From contig SXIZ01000143.1 of NCBI GenBank assembly GCA_005779525.1, forward strand, positions 1 to 13,138: 13,138 nt of DNA, read 5' to 3'. This DNA comes from Methylococcaceae bacterium (GTDB lineage Bacteria > Pseudomonadota > Gammaproteobacteria > Methylococcales > Methylomonadaceae). The position numbers and the translations under genes were made by a program. The notes below the pieces were generated by a model. That model did no database searches. It had not been told where the DNA came from and saw nothing but the letters and a program-made list of their open reading frames with translations. This document shows positions 7,624 through 13,138 of this stretch, one piece after another. How positions within the stretch are numbered: position 1 is the first letter of the stretch; each line of letters begins with the position of its first letter.

Positions 7624-8031
7624 ATGAACATATTAAGACAGTGGTTTATCATCACGCTGCTCCAAATGCAATTACTTGGATGTGCTATGGTGGGGATTGG
7701 TGGTAATGATGTTGAAATACTTAAAGAGCGGGCTCAAGCACGATGGGAGGCATTAATTAAGAAAGATTGGGATGCGGCTTATCAGTATGAATTGCCTGCA
7801 TATCGCCAAACCCATGATGTGAATCAATTTCGATCGAAATTTGGTAGTAAACTACAATGGAAACATATTGAAGCCAAAAATGCGGTGATCGTGCAAGAAA
7901 ATAAAACCGCAGATGTAAAGTTAAATTTGGCCTACCAGATCCTGCTATCCGATGGTGTTCCAATGGATAACGAGGTCGAAATCAATGAGCGTTGGGTGAA
8001 ACAAGAAGGTGACTGGTGGATTGCAAATTAG
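7624..8031 (+). CDS. Small lipoprotein, possibly with an NTF2-like domain
   Basis: 135 residues. The first 20 (MNILRQWFIITLLQMQLLGC) form a lipoprotein signal peptide with lipobox LLGC, so Cys20 would be acylated. Residue 21 is Ala, not Asp, which favours outer-membrane sorting. The mature part is alpha plus beta: an opening helix with RAQARWEALIKKDWDAAYQY, then strands ending in INERWVKQEGDWWIAN. A helix with paired aromatic and small residues followed by strands that end in a Trp-rich segment resembles small NTF2-like secreted domains. That is a fold guess and no function follows. ATG 7624 is chosen over ATG 7612 because it gives a clean signal peptide and has GAGG (7617-7620) upstream, although only three bases away. 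It is divergent from the glycosyltransferase operon. Confidence 0.72.
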   Translation: MNILRQWFIITLLQMQLLGCAMVGIGGNDVEILKERAQARWEALIKKDWDAAYQYELPAYRQTHDVNQFRSKFGSKLQWKHIEAKNAVIVQENKTADVKLNLAYQILLSDGVPMDNEVEINERWVKQEGDWWIAN

Positions 8032-8138
8032 TGTTAAAATGTTCAATAATGTCTACTTTCATCACTTTATTTTCCCTGGATTTTAGGGTTGTGTGATTAA
8101 TGGGGTGTGTGTTATCCTAAGACTAAGCATTAAAATAG

Positions 8139-8167
8139 TTGCTTAAAGTGGTGTAATGATCTAATAT
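8139..8167 (+). promoter_or_regulatory. Candidate sigma-70 promoter for the abundant secreted protein
   Basis: TTGCTT (8139-8144), a 17-base spacer and TAATAT (8162-8167) give correct spacing with moderate matches to the consensus. The untranslated leader would be roughly 65 bases. An alternative, TTGTAT (8183-8188) with CATATT (8205-8210), lies closer to the gene. The rest of 8032-8238 shows only a 4-bp CCCT/AGGG hairpin after the lipoprotein stop. Confidence 0.35.
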
Positions 8168-8238
8168 TTCGTCTGGGTTTATTTGTATTAATAGTGTCAG
8201 GCTCCATATTTTGTTCAATAAAATTTAAGGTATTTAAA

Positions 8239-9663
8239 ATGGAAAAAATGAAAAAAAATAAATTGGCTATTGCTTTAACAGCCACTTTGGGTTTAGGCGC
8301 TTTTGCAAGTACTGCACAAGCGATTAACATTTCAAACGAAGGCGTTGGTGAGTATGCATACATTCCATACTTCTCAGTGACCAAAGGTCAGTCTGAAGTT
8401 ATTAAATTAATCAACACTAGCAACTTAACCGTTGCTGTAAAAGTTACTTTCCGTAGAGGTACTGACTCTCAAGAAGTTAGAGACTTTAACGTTATCATGA
8501 GCCCACGTGATGTTTGGTCTGGTCAAATCGTACCATCAGCCACTGGCGCTAAATTTGTTACTTCTGATACAACTTGTACTGTTCCTGATAAAAACCAATG
8601 GGTTAATGAAGGCAAAGGTGCTTACTCTGTAGAGTTTGACACTACTCGTTTTGGTAACAACGTGTCTTTACGTTCAGAAAACGTGTTAACTGGCTTTAAC
8701 AGTCAATTAATTTCTAAAATCCAAGAAGGTTACGTTACTGTTGCAGTAATGGGTGTAAGCAGCATCTCTACTGATGCGGTGAATACTGTTCCTTATTTAG
8801 CTAAACACGTTAATGGTGTGCCAAGAAGCTGTTCTTCAATCGATTGGGGATTTGCAAATGCGTTCGCCTCTGTAAAAAGCCAGTTTAGCCAAGCAGAAAA
8901 CGTATTAAGTGTTCAATCTTCATTGATTGATCCTGCTCGTGCTAGCGCAATTGAAATTCCAGTTTCTAATTTGGCTAACGCATTTAATGACGGTCAAGGT
9001 GCTGGCTTTGGTATTAACAACATTTCATTATCAAGTGTTGACTCTCCAAATGCATCTAACGTAAGTCCTGCAGCTTCTGATGTATTCTCTGATAGAGATG
9101 CTAAATTGTATTCTGCAACTTTTGACGCGCCTGCAAGAGCATTGTCTACAGTATTCCAAAGCGAATCAATCTTTGGTGCTTTTGATACTACTGGCACGGC
9201 GCAAAGCAGCTGGGTGGTTAACTTCCCAACTAAAAAATGGTTGATGGATTTAAAACCAGCAGTACAACCATTCTCTGATTCAATCGTGCAAATTAGCCAA
9301 GCTTTAACTGATGAAGAAGAAGCTGTTACAGTCACAAGCAACAAAACAGAGTTCTCTCCATTTGTTGCGCCTGTAGTACCTAGATTAGCATTACCATTCG
9401 AAGTAAACGTCATTACTTTTAGCAAATTAAACCCTTTATCTTCTGCGTTAAACACAGATGCAGCTCAAGGTTATGCTAAAGGCTGGCAACAATTGGGTTT
9501 CCCAACAGCAGTTGCAGTCACTGGAACTGTGAATGGTGGAACTAGTGGTGGTGCAACAGCTACGTATACTGGTATGCCTGTTATTGGTTTTGAATACAAT
9601 GAAGATACTGGTATCGCTGCTTCTACTGCTTTACGTTACGGAAAAAATATCTCAGCTAAATAG
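8239..9663 (+). CDS. Large exported protein, probably abundant and surface-associated, function unknown
   Basis: 474 residues. The signal peptide is MEKMKKNKLA... with cleavage after AQA at residue 28. The mature protein is rich in Ser, Thr, Ala and Val, with many predicted beta strands. Only two cysteines remain (113 and 198), which could pair. The block VIKLINTSNLTVAVKVTFRR...RDFNVIMSPRDVWSG (54-95) and the closing GMPVIGFEYNEDTG (445-458) recall a family of secreted Gammaproteobacterial proteins I have seen only as hypothetical. It does not end in the aromatic residue typical of outer-membrane barrels. Codon choice is strikingly uniform (GGT, CGT, GTT, GCT, AAC, TTC, TTA), unlike the neighbours, which is a sign of high expression. 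ATG 8239 is preferred to the upstream frame opening at 8194 because it gives a clean signal peptide and has AAGG eight bases before it. It ends in a strong terminator. Confidence 0.85.
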   Translation: MEKMKKNKLAIALTATLGLGAFASTAQAINISNEGVGEYAYIPYFSVTKGQSEVIKLINTSNLTVAVKVTFRRGTDSQEVRDFNVIMSPRDVWSGQIVPSATGAKFVTSDTTCTVPDKNQWVNEGKGAYSVEFDTTRFGNNVSLRSENVLTGFNSQLISKIQEGYVTVAVMGVSSISTDAVNTVPYLAKHVNGVPRSCSSIDWGFANAFASVKSQFSQAENVLSVQSSLIDPARASAIEIPVSNLANAFNDGQGAGFGINNISLSSVDSPNASNVSPAASDVFSDRDAKLYSATFDAPARALSTVFQSESIFGAFDTTGTAQSSWVVNFPTKKWLMDLKPAVQPFSDSIVQISQALTDEEEAVTVTSNKTEFSPFVAPVVPRLALPFEVNVITFSKLNPLSSALNTDAAQGYAKGWQQLGFPTAVAVTGTVNGGTSGGATATYTGMPVIGFEYNEDTGIAASTALRYGKNISAK

Positions 9664-9709
9664 TAAATTTTTAAAAATCTACTATAGTTGATTTAAGATT
9701 GGTAATGGG

Positions 9710-9745
9710 GGACCGATCAGCTAAATGCTGCTCGGTCCTTTTTTT
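9710..9745 (+). terminator. Strong intrinsic terminator or attenuator
   Basis: GGACCGATCAGC (9710-9721) pairs with GCTGCTCGGTCC (9727-9738) over 12 positions with one mismatch, around the loop TAAAT. Seven T follow (9739-9745), then G and four more T. It ends the transcript of the abundant secreted protein. The next gene's ribosome binding site begins six bases after the seven-T run. Confidence 0.9.
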
Positions 9746-9750
9746 GTTTT

Positions 9751-9756
9751 GAGGGA
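9751..9756 (+). promoter_or_regulatory. Ribosome binding site for the ten-cysteine protein
   Basis: GAGGGA lies six bases before ATG 9763 and fixes the start. It sits just behind the terminator T run, so there is no room for a promoter between terminator and gene. Confidence 0.8.
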
Positions 9757-9762
9757 CGGTCA

Positions 9763-10815
9763 ATGCGTAAAAATAAATTAAATCAATTTTCTTTAAAAGT
9801 CACAGGGTGCATTTTAGGGTTGCTAAGTGCGGGAATAAGCACTGCCATGGCAGCACAAGATTTTGATGTCTATTATAAACCTAGTAATTTTAAGCGGGTA
9901 TGTCATGCCAACAACCTGACATTTAATACTGCGTCAAAAACCTTGACAGTTAATGGTTTCACGGGTGTAGATAACTGTAGCCCAATGAGTGAAACCAGTG
10001 CCGCGCAATTAGACAAATTGGTGGCGACCGACACAAATATCTTGGTGGCAGCACCTTTTAATCTCCAGTTGTTGGATTACTCTGGATTGATTAACAAAGC
10101 AGGTGAGGTGACTGGGGAAGCAGGTAAAAATGTACAAGTGGTGTTAACCGATTTACCTGCGGTGCAGCCTCCACCGACTAATAATAATGGTTTTGTCAAT
10201 ACGGCTTGTTTAACGACTGATAATACCTTAGCGTCATTATTTCAGTGCGATTCAAATGTATACATTACCAACCCCAATCAATTTAATGCCACGCATTTGC
10301 CAGGGTGCGCTGGTAAAGAGTCGACTGATCCGAATTCTTGTCGCTATAGCGGGTCATTTACCAATGAAACCTATGCTATTCGTCTGGATTTCAAAGGCTA
10401 TTCCGAGCAGTTTAATAAATCGGCCTATCCATATACGCCTGTAAGATTGATCACTTTAGACGATATGGCTGGTGTGGATGCCAAGTATAAATTGTTCGTG
10501 ATGGCAATCTCTGAAAAACCGGGAGATTTCTTGGATTATTTGCCCAATAAACAGAATTGTTCACATATTGACGCGGCAGGATCTATTACCATTAATGTCT
10601 CACAGTCAGGTAATGGTTCTAATTTGAATGATTTGTGTCCTTTGACGTCGGGTAAATTGTATTACATTAATGTGCGTCCATTAAATTCAAGTTGTAAACC
10701 TTCGGCTTCTGATCCTTCTGTGAATTGTCGTGTTGAAATCAACGCTAACTTCCCAGTATCCGCGCCGACTACATTTATCGCACCAAAATCTGTCCGAGCT
10801 CGTAAATATAATTAA
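9763..10815 (+). CDS. Secreted ten-cysteine protein, no recognised family
   Basis: 350 residues. The signal peptide MRKNKLNQFSLKVTGCILGL... is cleaved after AMA (residue 30), giving mature AQDFDV. The mature chain has ten cysteines at 47, 72, 149, 162, 182, 193, 266, 292, 311 and 322; an even number in an exported protein suggests up to five disulfides. A Pro/Asn-rich linker (PAVQPPPTNNNG, 132-143) separates an N-terminal part of about 100 residues from a larger C-terminal part. There are no membrane segments, repeats or catalytic motifs that I recognise, and no C-terminal sorting signal; it ends basic (SVRARKYN). Codon use is less biased than that of the preceding gene. It must be transcribed by read-through of the terminator or from a promoter inside or upstream of it. 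A periplasmic or surface location is expected. Confidence 0.82.
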   Translation: MRKNKLNQFSLKVTGCILGLLSAGISTAMAAQDFDVYYKPSNFKRVCHANNLTFNTASKTLTVNGFTGVDNCSPMSETSAAQLDKLVATDTNILVAAPFNLQLLDYSGLINKAGEVTGEAGKNVQVVLTDLPAVQPPPTNNNGFVNTACLTTDNTLASLFQCDSNVYITNPNQFNATHLPGCAGKESTDPNSCRYSGSFTNETYAIRLDFKGYSEQFNKSAYPYTPVRLITLDDMAGVDAKYKLFVMAISEKPGDFLDYLPNKQNCSHIDAAGSITINVSQSGNGSNLNDLCPLTSGKLYYINVRPLNSSCKPSASDPSVNCRVEINANFPVSAPTTFIAPKSVRARKYN

Positions 10816-10830
10816 TCGATGACATTTTAG

Positions 10831-10868
10831 CTTGGGCAAGCACGTCAATTTTTGCTTGCCCAGGTTTT
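10831..10868 (+). terminator. Intrinsic terminator after the ten-cysteine gene
   Basis: CTTGGGCAAGCA (10831-10842) pairs with TGCTTGCCCAGG (10853-10864), with one T-G wobble, around a ten-base loop. Only four T follow. The stem is strong but the T tract is short. It separates the secreted-protein gene from the isomerase gene. Confidence 0.7.
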
Positions 10869-10931
10869 GAAGTAAAACAGTTAAGTGCGATGTTATGCGG
10901 TCTAAATGCTTATAGTGGGTTAAGAATAGCA

Positions 10932-11819
10932 ATGAGAAAAATGGTGTTAATTAGTAGGATTTTGCTTGGATTAAGTTTAAGTTCTGCGGTATTTGCTGAA
11001 GAGGTGGTCATTCACAATGAACAATTTGATTTAACAGCAAAACAAATTCTTGATGAAGTGCAGGCGCAGCCTAAAGATTTGCAGGAAAAATTTAAAACCA
11101 ACGAAACGATGCTCCGGAAGTTTGTGGATGGTATTTATAACGAATCGTTGTTTAATATAGAAGCGAATAAGCAAAACTTAGCCAGTGAGCCAGCGGTTGC
11201 CAATAAAATTGCGATTGCCACACGCAAGGTGTTAGTTGAAGAGTTACTTGAACGTAAGAAAAATTCTATCAAGGTGCCAGATATGGAGCCATTAGCATTG
11301 GCGGAGTACGAGGCGCATTCAGAAAATTACGCAATTCCAGAATCTGTGCATGCGCACCATATTTTATTAAAATTTGATGCGCAGAATAAAGCAGAGAAAA
11401 TGAGGCAGTTACAGTCATTCAGTCAGCAAGTCAGCAAGGGCAAGAGTTTTGCGGAATTGGCAACGCAGTTTTCTGAGGATCCAGGAAGCGCGAAAAGAGG
11501 GGGGGATTTAGGCTTTTTTACGAAGGGTCAAATGGTTCCTGCATTTGAGCAAGCGGTATTTGCGCTAAAAAAGCCTAAGCAATTAAGTGATATTGTGGAA
11601 ACGGCTTTTGGCTTACATTTAATCCAGTTGGATGAGTATATTCCCGCCAAAATCAAGCCATTTGCTGAAGTCAAAGATCAAGTAAAAGCCGATTTAGAGC
11701 AGGAATACATTAAAAACGAAATCAAGTCTTGGCGTTTATCCATTATTGATCCAGAAAAAGCCAAGCTGAACACCGCTGAATTGGATAATTTGATTAATGC
11801 GGTCAAGAAATTGCCTTAG
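10932..11819 (+). CDS. Periplasmic parvulin-type peptidyl-prolyl cis-trans isomerase
   Basis: 295 residues from ATG 10932. The signal peptide MRKMVLISRILLGLSLSSAVFA is cleaved before EEVV. A helical N-terminal region (about 25-130) resembles the chaperone arm of SurA/PrsA-like proteins. A single parvulin domain (about 137-235) follows: SVHAHHILLKF (138-148), KSFAELATQFSEDPGSAKRGGDLGFF (171-196), GQMVPAFEQAVFAL (199-212) and TAFGLHLIQLDE (224-235). A charged helical tail closes the chain. It should catalyse proline isomerisation and help fold exported proteins. With one parvulin domain it is not a classical two-domain SurA; it is closer to PpiC/PrsA-type proteins, although E. coli PpiC itself is much shorter. 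The frame extends upstream to ATG 10890, but that would place unrelated residues before the signal peptide. No strong ribosome binding site is visible. It follows two genes for exported proteins that are possible clients. Confidence 0.9.
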   Translation: MRKMVLISRILLGLSLSSAVFAEEVVIHNEQFDLTAKQILDEVQAQPKDLQEKFKTNETMLRKFVDGIYNESLFNIEANKQNLASEPAVANKIAIATRKVLVEELLERKKNSIKVPDMEPLALAEYEAHSENYAIPESVHAHHILLKFDAQNKAEKMRQLQSFSQQVSKGKSFAELATQFSEDPGSAKRGGDLGFFTKGQMVPAFEQAVFALKKPKQLSDIVETAFGLHLIQLDEYIPAKIKPFAEVKDQVKADLEQEYIKNEIKSWRLSIIDPEKAKLNTAELDNLINAVKKLP

Positions 11820-11909
11820 CACGCATCAGTCAATGGCTAATCTCTTGGAGATCACTTTGATCTATCAGACATATCGAACTGCGATTTTCTGTGCCTGAAT
11901 AATTCCTTT

Positions 11910-11938
11910 ACTTGGTGGCAGGATCTTTGCCGCCAAGT
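11910..11938. terminator. Hairpin between convergent isomerase and ycgL genes
   Basis: ACTTGGTGGCA (11910-11920) pairs with TGCCGCCAAGT (11928-11938) over 11 positions with one wobble, around a seven-base loop. It ends three bases from the ycgL stop. There is no T run on either strand, so it may act as an mRNA 3' end stabiliser or a weak two-way terminator. Confidence 0.5.
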
Positions 11939-11941
11939 GAC

Positions 11942-12199
11942 TTACTGCAAACGTGTAGATGCGGGAACTAGGGGAGGGGGCATTTGAATAAAGAATCCTT
12001 TCTCTTGCAAGCATTTCAATACTTTTTGGCTATCTTCACGGGCTAATTTTCTCTCTCGTGTTAATTCTAAATCCATCACGTGAACTAACGGCCCTAGCGT
12101 GCTAAGGCATTCTTCTGGCACAGCAGAAAAGTCGTCTTTTTTGTCTATATAGAGATAAAGTTCTGCTTTTTTTAAGCTTTTATAGATATAACATTGCAT
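11942..12199 (-). CDS. ycgL: YcgL-domain protein (DUF709)
   Basis: 85 residues, a small cytosolic protein of the YcgL family, which is widespread in Gammaproteobacteria; its biochemical role is not established. The family pattern is clear: MQCYIYKSLKKAELYLYIDK (1-20), KKDDFSAVPEE (20-30), LSTLGPLVHVMDLEL (32-46), RKLAREDSQKVLKCLQEKGF (50-69) and IQMPPP (71-76). The frame extends upstream to a TTG at 12253, but the family normally begins a few residues before the CxIYKS motif, so ATG 12199 is chosen although no ribosome binding site is evident. It is transcribed divergently from the CPBP protease gene and converges on the isomerase gene. Confidence 0.88.
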   Translation of the reverse strand: MQCYIYKSLKKAELYLYIDKKDDFSAVPEECLSTLGPLVHVMDLELTRERKLAREDSQKVLKCLQEKGFFIQMPPPLVPASTRLQ

Positions 12200-12288
12200 A
12201 GGATTATTGTTAAAATGCAGGTCGTTGTTGTTAACATGTCTCTTAGTATACAACAGTGTTATTTAATCTATTTCAAGCTTTTAATGCT

Positions 12289-12906
12289 ATGCCCCAATTA
12301 AGCGACTCAGTAAAATCTTTTTATCAATCGGCTTGTTTGTTTGAAGCTTCTTTATTACCACTGGCGTTCATCCTGGGCTGGGTTGTCGATATTGCACCTT
12401 TTGCAAACTTATATTTTACTGAAGCCGCTTATATTTATGGGGTTGCGGGAACACTGCCCTTACTTTTGGCGTTTGTCAGTCTGCAGTACGCTAGTCATCC
12501 GGCATTACAACGCATGCGCGATCTGGTGATGCTCAATTTAGTGAGTCGGTTATATACGCTACATTGGAGCGATTTATTAGTATTGGCCAGTATCGCCGGA
12601 ATAGCTGAAGAATGCTTATTTCGTGGTGTACTCCAACCTTGGTTAGAAATTAAGTTGGGGATAGATTTAGGTTTACTCGTCAGTAGCGTGATTTTTGGGC
12701 TAGTGCATGCGATAACCCCGTTTTATGCTTTATGCGCTGGATTAGTGAGCATTTATTTGGGGTTAGCCTTAGATTATGGTGGTGAACGCAATTTGCTGAT
12801 ACCGATTATCATTCACGGTCTGTATGATTTTGTGGCGTTTGTGGCGCTTATCAGGTTTTATCGTCAACATTTGACTACGGCGGAAATGGATAACGCTAAT
12901 CGCTAA
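12289..12906 (+). CDS. CPBP-family intramembrane metalloprotease (CAAX protease/bacteriocin-processing family)
   Basis: 205 residues from ATG 12289. It is a multi-pass inner-membrane protein with hydrophobic segments around 20-40, 48-67, 95-108, 125-145, 147-162 and 170-188. The family's three motifs are present: EECLFRG (107-113, the EExxxR glutamates), FGLVHA (136-141) and HGLYDF (176-181). The two His and the Glu pair would bind zinc or form the catalytic site, so the enzyme looks intact. Family members cleave membrane-embedded or prenylated substrates, but many bacterial members have unknown targets. The frame extends to a GTG at 12256, which would add 11 residues. ATG is favoured by codon type only, as neither has a clear ribosome binding site. 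No bacteriocin or peptide gene adjoins it. Confidence 0.88.
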   Translation: MPQLSDSVKSFYQSACLFEASLLPLAFILGWVVDIAPFANLYFTEAAYIYGVAGTLPLLLAFVSLQYASHPALQRMRDLVMLNLVSRLYTLHWSDLLVLASIAGIAEECLFRGVLQPWLEIKLGIDLGLLVSSVIFGLVHAITPFYALCAGLVSIYLGLALDYGGERNLLIPIIIHGLYDFVAFVALIRFYRQHLTTAEMDNANR

Positions 12907-13138
12907 TGCGCTATGTGAATGCTTATCTGTGCATGCCTCTTCAATAATAAGTTTAACGTTCTATTCTCATGCTTTGGTGGCCAGGGCGATGCAAGCTGAG
13001 CTAAAGGTTAGTGCAGCATGTCGTTTGGACTATTTCAGGGGATTTTTTACTATATTCTACTGAAGAGCCGTGTAAATGCCCGTCAGGCTTTTCGAAAAAA
13101 AGCTATAATTCCTCTTTTATACTATTTTCTTAACATTC
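12907..13138. other. Intergenic right end without a recognisable gene
   Basis: No supportable coding frame, tRNA or clear terminator is seen after the CPBP gene. A perfect TATAAT occurs at 13104-13109 on the plus strand. The position 17 bases upstream (CGTCAG, 13081-13086) is a poor -35, so a promoter for a gene beyond the edge is possible but weakly supported. Confidence 0.4.

Noticed and set aside
8048..8095. CCCT/AGGG inverted repeat after the lipoprotein gene as a terminator
   Set aside because: The stem is four base pairs and no T tract follows.
8994..9455. 153-codon open frame antisense to the abundant secreted protein gene
   Set aside because: It mirrors the biased codon use of the real gene on the other strand and has no domain or signal.
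11499..11505. Run of seven G within the parvulin domain
   Set aside because: It encodes the conserved RGGDLG motif of the family, so protein sequence explains it.

Overview
The window is a densely packed stretch of what looks like a Gammaproteobacterial chromosome. The taxonomic markers are PilU-type twitching ATPases, a YcgL-domain protein, a SelO with the bacterial Cys-Ser-Ser tail and a parvulin-type secreted isomerase. The base composition is moderately AT-rich with Gram-negative signal peptides throughout. I cannot name a genus. There are no tRNA or rRNA genes, insertion sequences, phage genes or CRISPR repeats. No gene-free stretch exceeds 300 bases; the longest are 8032-8238 and the right end 12907-13138.

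Layout. (1) 1-974: 3' part of a selO pseudokinase gene, cut by the window edge. (2) 1138-3759: two consecutive type IV pilus ATPases of the PilU/PilT retraction family. The second carries an extra, degenerate copy of the N-terminal domain. (3) 3791-7362, minus strand: a probable operon of two family 2 glycosyltransferases followed by an HI0933/TIGR03862-type flavoprotein. The first two genes are 3 nt apart and the third follows after 20 nt. (4) 7559-8031: a short leader ORF that ends just before a small lipoprotein gene. (5) 8239-11819: three genes for exported proteins. The first encodes a large protein that codon choice suggests is abundant; it ends at a strong intrinsic terminator. The second encodes a ten-cysteine secreted protein with no recognised family, and the third a periplasmic parvulin-type peptidyl-prolyl isomerase. 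(6) 11942-12906: divergent ycgL and CPBP-family intramembrane protease genes.

How they may work together. The two ATPases would power pilus retraction, and the glycosyltransferases would act on a surface glycan. The secreted block could be a surface or envelope module with its own folding factor, but that link rests on adjacency alone. The most unusual items are the ATPase with the duplicated N-terminal domain (2341-3759), the terminator placed a few bases before the ten-cysteine gene, the leader ORF before the lipoprotein, and the glycosyltransferase with an unassigned C-terminal domain.
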